Part shown: positions 42,258 through 50,960 of the stretch, piece by piece
Numbering within the stretch: the stretch's first letter is position 1
Layout: every line of letters starts with the position of its first letter
Assembly (NCBI GenBank): GCA_017308255.1
Contig: JAFKFN010000005.1
Span: forward strand, 186,001 to 250,000
From: Altererythrobacter sp.
GTDB taxonomy: Bacteria > Pseudomonadota > Alphaproteobacteria > Sphingomonadales > Sphingomonadaceae
Length of the DNA stretch: 64,000 bases
Reading direction: 5' to 3'
Position numbers and translations under genes: made by a program
Notes under the pieces: generated by a model
Databases searched by the model: none
Seen by the model: the letters and a program-made list of their open reading frames with translations, nothing else
What the model was told of the DNA's origin: nothing

Positions 42258-44263
42258 AGATCTATTCCGTCCTTGGGATCGAGCGATGCCTGGCGCGCGA
42301 CATGACGCATCCGATCCGCCAGCCGCCGATTGCGGGCGGCATCCTCGTCGCCGCCATCCTGTTCGCCGAAGTCGAATTCGCCTGTCGGCACGGGGCGCTC
42401 GGGAACGACCTCCTCATGGAGCGGCAATTCAGGCTCGCGGCGGATTCCGCCATTGGCCGGGTCGGTGCCGGCAACCTTCGGCCCTTCGACGCTCCGGCCT
42501 CGCGTGGCCCGCGCCGGCCTGGCCGCTTCAACCGGATCGAGCCCGGTCCAGTCGTCAGGCGGCGCGGCGGGCTCGACCAGCACTTTCGGATCGGGGGGCG
42601 GAAGGATGCGCTCGCGCAGGCGCCGATCCTTGAAGTAGCGCGCCTTCCTAGCCCGGACCGGCTGCACGCCGGCGACCATCACGATCTCCTCCTTCTCGGG
42701 GAATTGCATGATCTCTCCGACGGTGAGGAGTTGGCGCGCCGTTTCCTGGCGGCTGACCATAAGATGCCCGAGCCAGGGACTGAGCCGGTGCCCCGCATAG
42801 TTTTTCATCGCGCGCATCTCGGTCGCAGTGCCAAGGGCATCGCTTAGCCGTTTTGCGGTCCTTTCGTCGTTGGTCGCGAAACTCACCCTGACGTGGCAAT
42901 TGTCCAGGATCGAGTTGTTGATGCCATAGGCTTTCTCGATCTGGTTGAGCGACTGAGCGATCAGGAATGCACGCACGCCATAGCCCGCCATGAAGGCGAG
43001 CGAAGACTCGAAGAAGTCCAGCCGCCCGAGCGCCGGAAACTCGTCGAGCATCATCAGGACGCGATGCCGGCCAAGCTCGGGATTCAGTGTCTCCGTGAGG
43101 CGGCGCCCGACCTGGTTGAGGATGAGACGGATGAGCGGTTTGGTGCGGCTGATGTCGGACGGCGGCACGACCAGATAGAGTGAGACCGGCCGTGCGGCGT
43201 CGACGAGATCGGAGACCTTCCAGGTGCTGCGACGGGTGACGGTCGCGACCACAGGGTCGCGGTATAGCCCGAGAAACGACATGGCTGTGCTGAGGACGCC
43301 GCTGCGTTCATTCTCCGACTTGTTGAGCAGCTCGCGCGCCGCGCTGGCGACGACCGGATGGACGCCGCGCTCGCCAAGGTGCGGCGTCGCCATCATGGCG
43401 GCAAGCGTCGCCTCGATCGTGCGGCGCGGGTCGGACAGGAAACTGGCGACGCCGGCGAGGGTCTTGTCCGGTTCCGCGTAGAGGACATGGAGGATAGCGC
43501 CCACCAACAGGCTGTGGCTGGTCTTTTCCCAGTGCGACCTTCTTTCCAACGACCCTTCCGGGTCGACCAGCACGTCAGCGATATTCTGGACGTCGCGCAC
43601 TTCCCACTCGCCGCGGCGCACCTCCAGGAGCGGATTGTAGGCGGCCGAGGCGCTGTTGGTCGGATCGAACAGCAGCACGCGGCCGAAACTGGCGCGGAAG
43701 CCCGCGGTCAGCGTCCAGTTCTCCCCTTTGATGTCGTGGACGATGCAGCTTCCCGGCCAGGTCAGCAGAGATGGAATGACCAGCCCGACGCCCTTGCCCG
43801 AGCGCGTCGGTGCGAAACACAGCACATGCTCGGGGCCGTCATGGCGCAGATAGCGCTTGGCGAACTCGCCGAGCACCACACCATCCTCGCCGAGCAGACC
43901 GGCGGCGCGGATCTCCGATTCACTCGCCCATCGCGCCGAGCCATAGGTCTGCGCGTTCTTCATCTCGCGGGCGCGCCAGACCGACATCGCGATGGCGACC
44001 GCAGTGCCGGCGAGGCCGCCGGACGCGGCGATCATGCCCCCGGTGGCGAAGATGTCGGGGGCGTAGGCGTCATAGAAGAACCACCACCAGAACAAGGCGG
44101 GCGGCGGATAGACGGGATAGTCGCCGAGCATGAACCACGGATCGCCGAGCTGGGGCTGGTAGGCGAGCGCGGCGGCGGTCCATTGTGTCGCGATCCAGAT
44201 GCCGAGCAGCACGACCGAGAAAACGGCGATGAGCTGGCCCCAGAGGATTTTGGTGGCGGACAT
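42254..44263 (-). CDS. traG: Type IV coupling protein TraG/VirD4
   Basis: A 669-residue membrane ATPase. Two N-terminal TM segments (ILWGQLIAVFSVVLLGIWIA; IAASGGLAGTAVAIAM), then GSARWAS and Walker A (FAPTRSGKGVGLVIPSLL, about 150-167), the VirD4 motif SCIVHDIKGEN, and Walker B (VLMMLDEFPALGRLDF, about 408-423). It links the relaxase-DNA complex to the Trb channel. The C-terminal 130 residues are Pro/Arg-rich and variable. Confidence 0.95.
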   Translation of the reverse strand: MSATKILWGQLIAVFSVVLLGIWIATQWTAAALAYQPQLGDPWFMLGDYPVYPPPALFWWWFFYDAYAPDIFATGGMIAASGGLAGTAVAIAMSVWRAREMKNAQTYGSARWASESEIRAAGLLGEDGVVLGEFAKRYLRHDGPEHVLCFAPTRSGKGVGLVIPSLLTWPGSCIVHDIKGENWTLTAGFRASFGRVLLFDPTNSASAAYNPLLEVRRGEWEVRDVQNIADVLVDPEGSLERRSHWEKTSHSLLVGAILHVLYAEPDKTLAGVASFLSDPRRTIEATLAAMMATPHLGERGVHPVVASAARELLNKSENERSGVLSTAMSFLGLYRDPVVATVTRRSTWKVSDLVDAARPVSLYLVVPPSDISRTKPLIRLILNQVGRRLTETLNPELGRHRVLMMLDEFPALGRLDFFESSLAFMAGYGVRAFLIAQSLNQIEKAYGINNSILDNCHVRVSFATNDERTAKRLSDALGTATEMRAMKNYAGHRLSPWLGHLMVSRQETARQLLTVGEIMQFPEKEEIVMVAGVQPVRARKARYFKDRRLRERILPPPDPKVLVEPAAPPDDWTGLDPVEAARPARATRGRSVEGPKVAGTDPANGGIRREPELPLHEEVVPERPVPTGEFDFGEQDGGDEDAARNRRLADRMRHVARQASLDPKDGIDL

Positions 44264-44301
44264 GGGTCATTCCTTGGGGTTGGAGAGAAAGGCGATCACG
44301 G

Positions 44302-46053
44302 TCACAGGCCGAGCCCCCGTTGGCGGCCGAAGGTCCAGTCGACGCCGCCGCCCGGCGTCATCGTGCCGGCGACGGGGCTGCCGAGCTGCTGTTCGAGCGC
44401 CGGGCGCCAGGGCACGAGCTGGAAGCCCAGCCCCTCCTCGATCATGGCGAAGCGCCCGGAGGCCAGCGTCACCCGCTCGCGATAGAGGCCCGTGACATGC
44501 TCGCCGGGCGCGGACGGGCGATGGGCTAGCCCGGTGCGATCGGCGATGGCGTGGGCGGCATCATCCAGTTCGCGGGCGCGCAGCGTGTTCAGGAGATCGC
44601 GGGCGAAGACCCAGCGCTGGCCCTGCCGCCGCGCCAGCCCTTCGCCGGCGAGGTGCTCGGCGCGCGCCGTCATGGCGTCGCGAATCTCGGCGCCGAAGCC
44701 GCTGCCGGTGGCGGCCGGCTCGCGAGCGACGAGCTGCCGGTCGAGCCAGGTCGCGCCCGGCGCCGTCACCTGTTCGGCGATCGACAGGTCGGAGCGGGTT
44801 GCAAGCGACAGCCGCTGCGCGCCGCGGGTATCCTCCCAGGAGCGCAGCTCGACGACGGCGCCGGGCTTCGCGTCGCCGGTCATATCGATGTCGTCGAAGC
44901 GCAGGTGATGGACCCGTCCGTCTGCGCCGTCGATCAACGCATAGGCCGTGCCTTTGAGTTCGTCATGGAGTCCACGCTCGATCAGCCGCCCCAGCACCGG
45001 CTCGGCGGGCGCCACGTCGTGCATCGCGAAGGCGCGCAGATCGGGCGCCCGGCCGTCGCGCGTCATCGCCCGGTGCATGGTCTTGATGATGTCGCCGCGG
45101 ATCGAGAGGTCGCGCAGCGTCTCTTCCATCTCCGACTTGAAGTGCCACTGGCCGGGCGCGATCTCGTTGGCGAGGCCGAGCCGCTGGAGTTTCATTGCGC
45201 GGCCGACGAGCATCTGCCGCATCGCAGGATCGGCGTCGGCCGCGTCGGGCCGCAGGTCGACCAGGATCTCGGTCTCGGAGAGCTTCTGGAGTTTCCAGTC
45301 GAGGCTGGTCCAGCGTTCGGCTTCGACCTCGCGGCGGAGCTGGGCGTCGATCTCCTGCTCGCTGCGCGGACCCAGTTCGAGCGTCACGCGCCCTTCGGCG
45401 CGCTCACGCATCCCCTCCCGGATATAATCGCGGTCGATCACGAGATCCTCGCCGGTCTCGGTCACGCCGCGGACGAGGACGTGGATGTGCGGGTTGTCGG
45501 TATTCCAGTGGTCGATCGCCACCCAGTCGAGGCGCGTGTCCAGGTCGCGCTCCATGTCGGCCATCAGCTCGCGCGTGAAGGCGCGCAGGTCGTCCATCTC
45601 GACCGCATCCTCGGGGCTGACGATGAAACGGAAATGGTGCCGGTCATCCTCGCAGCGTGTCGCGAAGGCATCGCGGTCGGCCGCGTCGCCGCGCGCGTCG
45701 AACATGGCGGCATCGCGTCCGTCCCTGGTGACGCCCTCGCGCTCCAGATAGGCGATGTGCCGGGCGAGCGGCGCGGCGCGGAAGCGGGCGCCCCGGTGGC
45801 GGACGACGCGTGCCTTGATGACGACGCGCCGGGCATTGGTCGGACGCCGCGACAGGATGGCGGCGCGCCGGCCGCGTCCGCGCGTTCCCGTGCCGCGCCG
45901 GCCAGGCGATCCGCGACGCCGGCTGAGCTGCCCGGCCTTCATCGCCCGCCGCTTGACCTGGGCAACCAGCTTCTCTGCTTTCCGGGCACTGCGCGCGCCT
46001 GCATCGCGCCCTCTTCCCGGCCGAACCCGGAAATCGTCCTCGACCTCGCTCAT
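44302..46053 (-). CDS. Relaxase (VirD2-like, DUF3363)
   Basis: A 583-residue protein. Basic N-terminus rich in Arg, then the relaxase core: HHFRFIVSPEDAVEMDDLRAF, DWVAIDHWNTDNPHIHVLVRG (the metal-binding HxH motif, about residues 184-190). The C-terminal half is the DUF3363 region. It nicks one strand at oriT and leads it into the recipient. ATG 46053 opens MSEVEDDFRVRPGRGRD; the upstream gap holds candidate oriT structures. Confidence 0.92.
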   Translation of the reverse strand: MSEVEDDFRVRPGRGRDAGARSARKAEKLVAQVKRRAMKAGQLSRRRGSPGRRGTGTRGRGRRAAILSRRPTNARRVVIKARVVRHRGARFRAAPLARHIAYLEREGVTRDGRDAAMFDARGDAADRDAFATRCEDDRHHFRFIVSPEDAVEMDDLRAFTRELMADMERDLDTRLDWVAIDHWNTDNPHIHVLVRGVTETGEDLVIDRDYIREGMRERAEGRVTLELGPRSEQEIDAQLRREVEAERWTSLDWKLQKLSETEILVDLRPDAADADPAMRQMLVGRAMKLQRLGLANEIAPGQWHFKSEMEETLRDLSIRGDIIKTMHRAMTRDGRAPDLRAFAMHDVAPAEPVLGRLIERGLHDELKGTAYALIDGADGRVHHLRFDDIDMTGDAKPGAVVELRSWEDTRGAQRLSLATRSDLSIAEQVTAPGATWLDRQLVAREPAATGSGFGAEIRDAMTARAEHLAGEGLARRQGQRWVFARDLLNTLRARELDDAAHAIADRTGLAHRPSAPGEHVTGLYRERVTLASGRFAMIEEGLGFQLVPWRPALEQQLGSPVAGTMTPGGGVDWTFGRQRGLGL

Positions 46054-46489
46054 CGCCGTGCTTCCCGGCGCAAATCCGAGGGCGACGGCGCATCGGAGGC
46101 TGATATTGCTGGATAATTCGTGGCGAGCGACGGCGGCCCCTTGGCGGCGACGGCGCAAGAAAGCACATAAAACCAACCACATGAGGGGCAAGCGCCGTCG
46201 CCCCTTTTATCTCGCCGTCGTTGGGTTGTGGGTGTGCGGCCTCCTTTTGCCCCTGGCACCCCGTCGACCAGACACCCGCGACAGCCGCCGCCGGGGGCGG
46301 TCGGGGCGCGCGATGGCGGGCACCGGAACGGCGGCGGGAGGGACGCCTCGACGGCGTCGCTCCCGCGCGGGAAGAGAAGGGAGACGGCAAAGACAACGCG
46401 ATCGCGGCGGTCCCGGCCGGCAGCGATCACGCGTATCGGAAGGAACGGCGCATCGTCAGCGCCGTCCCCTCCGATCGACGGTTTCTTGG
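46054..46489. other. Gap upstream of the relaxase with inverted repeats (oriT candidate 1)
   Basis: 436 bp without a gene. GGCGACGGCGC (46146-46156) and GCGCCGTCGCC (46192-46202) are perfect 11-bp inverted repeats. Nested in them, AGGGGC/GCCCCT (46184-46205) followed by TTT competes for pairing. GGCGACGGCGCA also occurs as a direct repeat at 46081-46092 and 46146-46157. An A-rich stretch (AAGCACATAAAACCAACC) fills the loop. Such a layout beside a relaxase gene is typical of an origin of transfer, but no known nic consensus was recognised. The rest, to 46489, shows nothing clear. Confidence 0.45.
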
Positions 46490-46645
46490 TCAAGCCAGCG
46501 CCGCCTCGCGCTGGTCGAGATCGAGGCCGCGAAGCCGTGCCTTCGCCTCCGCCAACTCGCGTTCGATCTGCCGCCGTTCGCCCGGATCGTCGATGCCCCG
46601 AAGCTCGGCGCGCAGTTCCTCGATATGCTGGGTGAGCGTCATCAT
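46490..46645 (-). CDS. Small helical protein upstream of the relaxase
   Basis: A 50-51-residue charged helical protein (MTLTQHIEELRAELRGIDDPGERRQIERELAEAKARL). Two adjacent ATGs; the second (46642) has better spacing from AGGAGA. No family named; it looks like a short coiled coil. It sits between two candidate oriT regions. Confidence 0.7.
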   Translation of the reverse strand: MMTLTQHIEELRAELRGIDDPGERRQIERELAEAKARLRGLDLDQREAALA

Positions 46646-46996
46646 CGTCTCCTTTGTCTGAAATGACGATGATCGCCCCTGGGGCGGGTCGGGCCGGGTC
46701 AAGAGACCGCGGCGCTTGCGCCGCGGCCGCCTTGGCGGCGATGGGGGTCACGATTTTTTTCGGCGCCGCGCCACGTTCGAGATTAAGCGCCACCGCCCGA
46801 TCGCCGAAAAAAATGGTGGGGCCCCGTCGTCTCTTGAGGCGGTCCGGCCCGTCCCAGATGCTGGGAAGACATGAGAAGACATCCCCCTCTCCCCATGCGC
46901 TGGCCTCCTGCAACGCCGACCCCAAGCGCCTGCGCTGGGAGAGAGCGCCAAGTCGCACGCCCTCGACGCTCATGCTGCGCCGATGCAGCGCGCCGA
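46646..46996. other. Gene-free palindromic region (oriT candidate 2)
   Basis: 351 bp with nested inverted repeats. Outer arms: GGGCCGG..CAAGAGAC (46691-46707) against GTCTCTTG..CCGGCCC (46829-46850). Inner arms: CACGATTTTTTTCGGCG (46749-46765) against CGCCGAAAAAAATGGTG (46802-46818), 16 of 17 matching. A 9-bp hairpin CCGCGGCGC/GCGCCGCGG lies at 46707-46726. CCCAG/CTGGG and two GAAGACAT repeats follow (46853-46882). The structure could be an origin of transfer, a replication origin or a strong regulatory cruciform. Confidence 0.5.
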
Positions 46997-47713
46997 TCAT
47001 CGCGGCAGCCCCTCGCCGAGCGCGACGAACAGCGTTTCGCGCGGCTCCGACCGGCGCTCCTCCTGCGGGGGCGACGAGGCTGAATCGAGTGCGTCGACGG
47101 CAGGCTCATCGTCGCCTTCGACGCTATCCGGCCGCACGGGAAAGAGCGCGGCGCGCATCCAGGCATTGCGATCCGGCGGCGGCGCGACGGCGGCACGCAC
47201 CGGCGCCGATCCGCCGACGACCGGCGCAAGACTATCGAGATAGGCGAGCGTTTCGGCGGGCAGCGGGCGGCGGCGCGCGAGATAGTCCTGATAGCGGCCG
47301 GGACCGGCATTATAGGCCGCGAGGAAGCCCGGCGACCCGAAGCGGTCGTGCATCTCGCGCAGATAGGCGGTGCCGCCGAGAATGTTCGCGCGGGGCTCGA
47401 ACGGGTCGTTGCCGAGCCGGTAGCGGACGCGCAGAATTGCCCAGGTCCCGGGCATGATCTGCATCAGCCCCATCGCCCCGGCCGGTGAGACCGCGCCCCG
47501 ATCGCCGTTGCTTTCGACGCGCATCACCGCCCAGATCCAGCGTTCGGGAACGCCGAAGCGGCGCGACGCCTCGGCGACATGATCGGCGATATTGGCGGTG
47601 CGCGCGGTCGCATCGCCGCGAACGGGCGGTGCGGCGGTTTGCGCCGGCACTGGCGCGCTCGCAAGGGCGAGCGACGTCAGGGCCAACGCAGCGACGCGAT
47701 GCAGGCCGCGCAC
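46997..47713 (-). CDS. Lytic transglycosylase (SLT domain)
   Basis: A 238-residue protein from a GTG start (47713) 5 bp after the DUF736 stop. Signal peptide: RVAALALTSLALASAPVPAQ. The SLT domain has the catalytic Glu in VMRVESNGDRGAVSPAGAMGLMQIMPGTW, then AAYNAGPGRYQDYL. It cuts peptidoglycan locally so the conjugation machine can assemble (VirB1-like). The C-terminal 70 residues are low-complexity. Confidence 0.9.
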   Translation of the reverse strand: MRGLHRVAALALTSLALASAPVPAQTAAPPVRGDATARTANIADHVAEASRRFGVPERWIWAVMRVESNGDRGAVSPAGAMGLMQIMPGTWAILRVRYRLGNDPFEPRANILGGTAYLREMHDRFGSPGFLAAYNAGPGRYQDYLARRRPLPAETLAYLDSLAPVVGGSAPVRAAVAPPPDRNAWMRAALFPVRPDSVEGDDEPAVDALDSASSPPQEERRSEPRETLFVALGEGLPR

Positions 47714-47717
47714 CGGA

Positions 47718-48056
47718 TCAGCTCTGTTCGTCGCGCTTCTGCGGCGCGTTGAGCGAGAGCACGAAGGCATGTCCCGCGTCGTCGGCGCGGAACAGGTTGG
47801 CGCGGATGAACCCGTTCGGGAACAGCGGGCCGACAATCTTCAGGGAGACATAGTCGCCGGCCTTCTCGCCGACTTCCTTCCAGGCGAAGCCTGCTTCCGC
47901 CCCGTCCTCGCCATCGAGCCTGATGCGATAGTCGGGCGCGCTGTCCGCGTCGCTCGGCTCCATCGCAACCAGCACGACGACGGGCTCGTGGAGTCCGAAG
48001 GCGCGAACCTCGCCGGTGTAACCGCCGGACGTGCGGGTGAAGGTGCCAATATTCAT
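47718..48056 (-). CDS. DUF736 protein
   Basis: A 112-residue protein of the DUF736 family (MNIGTFTRTSGGYTGEVRAFG; DYVSLKIVGPLFPNGFIRANLF), common in alphaproteobacterial conjugative elements next to traF. Function unknown. One base separates its ATG from the traF stop. Confidence 0.92.
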   Translation of the reverse strand: MNIGTFTRTSGGYTGEVRAFGLHEPVVVLVAMEPSDADSAPDYRIRLDGEDGAEAGFAWKEVGEKAGDYVSLKIVGPLFPNGFIRANLFRADDAGHAFVLSLNAPQKRDEQS

Positions 48057-48057
48057 G

Positions 48058-48615
48058 TCAGCTCTCCTGTGGCTGCGGTGGGGAAGCGGGCTGTGCGGGC
48101 GGATCGACCCAGAGCGGCGTCGCGCGGCCGATCACGGTGCCGGCCGGGAGCGGCCCGAAATACCGGCCGTCCATGCTGTCGGGCACGTCCGGGTTGGCAA
48201 GGAACAGCTCGTCGCCGGCGAGGCGGCGGCAGCCCTGCCAGGACGGCAATGGACGGCCCAGCCGATCGGCCTCCCGCGCAATCGCGATGAGCCGACCGTC
48301 GACCGTGACGCGCGCGGCCGTGCGGCAGACAAGCTGACCGGGGAGCGCCACGACATGCTTGAGGAGCGGCACGCCCTCGGGGAGATAGCCGCGCGCGGCG
48401 AGGAAGGCGGCGAGCCGCTCGGGCGGCGCGACCGCGACGAGATCGCCGCGCCGCACCCGGTCCACGGGCCGCACCCGGTAAAGCCCGATGGGCGCGCTGG
48501 CGCTGGCGTTCCAGATGAGGCGGGGGACGGGGTCGAGCACCGCGACCAGGGTGAACAGACCGGCGAACAGGCCGACCGCGGCGCCGGTCGCGCGCGCATA
48601 GAACAGCCGCCTCAT
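48058..48615 (-). CDS. traF: TraF-like S26 signal peptidase
   Basis: A 185-residue membrane protease. N-terminal TM (AVGLFAGLFTLVAVL), nucleophile region NASASAPIGLYRV (Ser before PIGLY), general-base region with Lys (PLLKHVVALPGQ) and GDELFLANPDVPDSMDGRYFGPL. In RP4-type systems TraF processes and circularises the TrbC pilin. ATGA overlap with the DUF2840 gene. Confidence 0.93.
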   Translation of the reverse strand: MRRLFYARATGAAVGLFAGLFTLVAVLDPVPRLIWNASASAPIGLYRVRPVDRVRRGDLVAVAPPERLAAFLAARGYLPEGVPLLKHVVALPGQLVCRTAARVTVDGRLIAIAREADRLGRPLPSWQGCRRLAGDELFLANPDVPDSMDGRYFGPLPAGTVIGRATPLWVDPPAQPASPPQPQES

Positions 48616-49133
48616 GGCCGCAGCTCACGGCGCTGGAGCCAGGCGCGATGACGCGCGAGCGTATAGGCTCGGGGGGCGTGGCCGGCGGCGATCCGGTTAT
48701 GGACGTGGCGCCAATGGTCGGGCGCGGCATCGCCGGCATCGAGTTCGAGCGCTTCCACCGCATCGATCGCGCCGAGCACCTGGGCGACCTTGGGCCATCC
48801 CTCGATCCTGAGCAGGCTTTCACCGCCGGGGCGGACGAACGGGAGGGTCGTATAGGGTTCGCCCGGCGCGACGACGCGCACGATATCGATGCGCGAGAAG
48901 ATCGTGCCATAATCGTTCGCCGACCAGCGGACGAAGGCGAACACGGTGCCGGGGCGAAACTCGACGATGCGCCGCCGCCGGTCGAGGATACGCCCGCCCG
49001 CCTCGCGGCCGAAGCGCAGCCAATGCTCGATCCGCTGGGCGATCCAGGTCAGCTCCACCTGCGCCATGCCGGTCGCGGCGAGCGCGGTCGGCAGCAGACC
49101 GACCGGCAGCGCGGAGGACCGATCGCCGTTCAT
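48612..49133 (-). CDS. DUF2840 protein
   Basis: A 173-residue protein of DUF2840 (TWIAQRIEHWLRFGREAGGRILDRRR; FAFVRWSANDYGTIFSRIDIVRVV; DHWRHVHNRIAAG). It is typically encoded beside traF in these elements. Function unknown. ATG 49133 overlaps the preceding gene; an internal Met (MAQVELTW) could be an alternative start. Confidence 0.9.
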   Translation of the reverse strand: MNGDRSSALPVGLLPTALAATGMAQVELTWIAQRIEHWLRFGREAGGRILDRRRRIVEFRPGTVFAFVRWSANDYGTIFSRIDIVRVVAPGEPYTTLPFVRPGGESLLRIEGWPKVAQVLGAIDAVEALELDAGDAAPDHWRHVHNRIAAGHAPRAYTLARHRAWLQRRELRP

Positions 49134-49378
49134 CGCGTCTCTCCTTGGGTGTCGGGAAACTCGCGCTCGAGAAGCGCGCGCAGCATGTCGGCGACCGAGC
49201 AGCCGCGGCCGATGGCTGCGAGCTTGAGGCGTCGGCGCAGCGCCGGGGTGACGTCGATCGTCAGGCGCGCGGTAAAGGCCGAGGCGGGCCGATCCCACAC
49301 GGTCGACTCGCCCGCCCTGATCCAGCGGTCGGCGTCGCCGGGGCGCGCGGCGAATCCTCCGGGCTTGTTGCCGGTCAT
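49130..49378 (-). CDS. Small ribbon-helix-helix-like protein
   Basis: An 82-residue protein. The C-terminal 45 residues fit an RHH fold (ARLTIDVTPALRRRLKLAAIGRGCSVADMLRALLEREF). It is two genes from parA, so it may be the centromere-binding partner (ParG-like) or an autoregulator of the replication/partition operon. It overlaps both neighbours by 4 bp. Confidence 0.7.
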   Translation of the reverse strand: MTGNKPGGFAARPGDADRWIRAGESTVWDRPASAFTARLTIDVTPALRRRLKLAAIGRGCSVADMLRALLEREFPDTQGETR

Positions 49379-50118
49379 GAGCTGCCCCCGGTGTCGAACG
49401 GCAGCACGCCGGCGATCCGGTCGCTGGCGCGCGCCGCCATCGCGGGATCGATCTCGCAACCGATATAGCGTCGCCCGGTCAGCCGGCACGCTTCGCCCGC
49501 GGCACCCGAGCCTGCGAACCAATCGCCGACCAGCCCGCCCGGCGGGCAACTCGTGCGGATCAGGATTTCGAGAAGCGCGACCGGCTTCTCGGTCGGGTGG
49601 CGTCCGCTTCGGGGGCTTTGCGCGTCGACAACGGATTTCATGATCCGCGTGCCGTCGTCATGATATTCCAGCGCGCCGATCTTTCCGGCATGTGCCAGGC
49701 GATCGGGTCGTTGCTTTCTTACCGATTTGCTCTTGTGCAGCGCCGGGACGCGCTGGACGTCATTGTAAACGTCGCGCCATTTCCCGGTGCTGCGGTAAAA
49801 CTGGGCGGCCAGCTCATGGACGCGCTTGAACCGATCGGCCGCCATGCCCGTGCCGTTCGGCTTTCGCCAGACGATGTCCTGGGCGTATCTCAGGCCCGCC
49901 TCTTTGAAGCGCGGCGCTTCGGCCATGAAAGAGCGCAGCGAGCCGAACACCCAGAGCGAACCTGACGGACGCAGTGCCGCGCAGGCGAGCGCCAGCCAGC
50001 CCTCGACGCGGCGATCCCAGGCGAGCGAGGTGTCGCCGTAAGGGGGATCGGCGAGGATCAGGTCGAAGGGACCATGCGCGGGCATCGCGACGCGGCAGTC
50101 GGCGGCGAGGATCGTCAT
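49375..50118 (-). CDS. DNA methyltransferase (adenine/cytosine-N type, beta order)
   Basis: A 247-residue protein. The catalytic motif DPPYG (about residues 24-28) comes before the SAM-binding motif (VGDWFAGSGAAGEACRLTGRRYIGCEID, near the C-terminus). That order marks a beta-class amino-methyltransferase. HPTEKPVALLEILIRTS is the linking region. No restriction enzyme lies nearby, so it is probably an orphan methylase, perhaps protecting the element from host restriction or timing replication. Confidence 0.9.
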   Translation of the reverse strand: MTILAADCRVAMPAHGPFDLILADPPYGDTSLAWDRRVEGWLALACAALRPSGSLWVFGSLRSFMAEAPRFKEAGLRYAQDIVWRKPNGTGMAADRFKRVHELAAQFYRSTGKWRDVYNDVQRVPALHKSKSVRKQRPDRLAHAGKIGALEYHDDGTRIMKSVVDAQSPRSGRHPTEKPVALLEILIRTSCPPGGLVGDWFAGSGAAGEACRLTGRRYIGCEIDPAMAARASDRIAGVLPFDTGGSS

Positions 50119-50753
50119 GGCGCGAGCCTCCGGACGGCACCGGCAAGCGCCGCGATCTCGGCCGCCGCGCGGCAGTCGGGATCGACCTCGTGCGCGAGGC
50201 GTCCATCCTGCATCGCCTGCGCGAAGATGATCCGCTGACCGATCGGCGGGACGATCAGCGGCGGGTCGTGGTCGGCGAGCGCGCGGGCGGTTTCCCGCGC
50301 GAGCACGGTGCCGGCACCGCAGCGATTGAGCACGAAGCGCGCGGCGAGTTGGGGACGGAAGCCACGCGCCTCGGCAAGCAGCGCAAGCATCTCGGCCGAC
50401 GCCCAGCCGTCGATCGGCGAAGGCTGGACCGGAATCAGCACGAGATCGGCGGCGAGCAGGGCCGAACGCATCAGCCCGGCGACGCGCGGCGGTCCGTCGA
50501 TCACCAGCATGTCGGCGCCGCGCGCCAGGTCGGGGGCTTCCTGGTGCAACGTGCTGCGTGCCAGGCCGAGCACGGCGAACAGACGCGGTGCGCCTTCCCG
50601 GGCGCGCTGTTCGGCCCAATCGAGCGCGGAGGCTTGGGGATCGGCGTCGACCAGCGTGACACGCGCCCCGTCTCGGGCCCATTGCCCCGCCAGGTGCAGC
50701 GCCAGCGTCGTCTTGCCGGTGCCGCCCTTCTGGTTGAGGACCGCGACGATCAT
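50115..50753 (-). CDS. parA: ParA-family partition ATPase
   Basis: A 212-residue ATPase with the deviant Walker A KGGTGKTT (residues 9-16), TLVDADPQASALDW, and VIDGPPRVAGLM. Short, lacking an N-terminal HTH, so a type Ib ParA. It segregates the element at cell division. A ParB of the usual type is not seen; the RHH protein at 49130-49378 is the candidate partner. Confidence 0.92.
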   Translation of the reverse strand: MIVAVLNQKGGTGKTTLALHLAGQWARDGARVTLVDADPQASALDWAEQRAREGAPRLFAVLGLARSTLHQEAPDLARGADMLVIDGPPRVAGLMRSALLAADLVLIPVQPSPIDGWASAEMLALLAEARGFRPQLAARFVLNRCGAGTVLARETARALADHDPPLIVPPIGQRIIFAQAMQDGRLAHEVDPDCRAAAEIAALAGAVRRLAP

Positions 50754-50757
50754 CGCC

Positions 50758-50960
50758 GCCTGTCCACAGGCGCGAAACCGGCGCGGCGCGTTAGGAGGAA
50801 TCCGAAGGATTCCTGGTTAGGTATGTTAGGCGCGCGGCGACTCGTTGCGGCTTGCCGAGTCGCGGGGCCTTCGGGTTCCCGATAGGCCGAACATCCGGTT
50901 CCCGATCGGCCGAGTCCGCCGGTTCCTGATAGGCCGAGTCCCATCACGACTTGTCCACAG
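50758..50960. other. Candidate replication origin: iterons, inverted repeat, DnaA-box-like sites
   Basis: Between parA and the 3' end of repA lie three iterons of 17 bp (listed separately), an 8-bp inverted repeat AGGAATCC/GGATTCCT (50796-50814), and two DnaA-box-like sites (TTGTCCACA at 50951, one mismatch to TTATCCACA; CTGTCCACA at 50760). This combination beside an initiator gene fits an iteron-type oriV. Confidence 0.6.
50874..50937 (+). repeat. Three direct 17-bp iterons
   Basis: GGTTCCCGATAGGCCGA (50874), GGTTCCCGATCGGCCGA (50897) and GGTTCCTGATAGGCCGA (50921). Starts are 23 and 24 bp apart, about two helical turns, so bound initiators would line up on one face. Located just past the repA stop. 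Confidence 0.8.
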
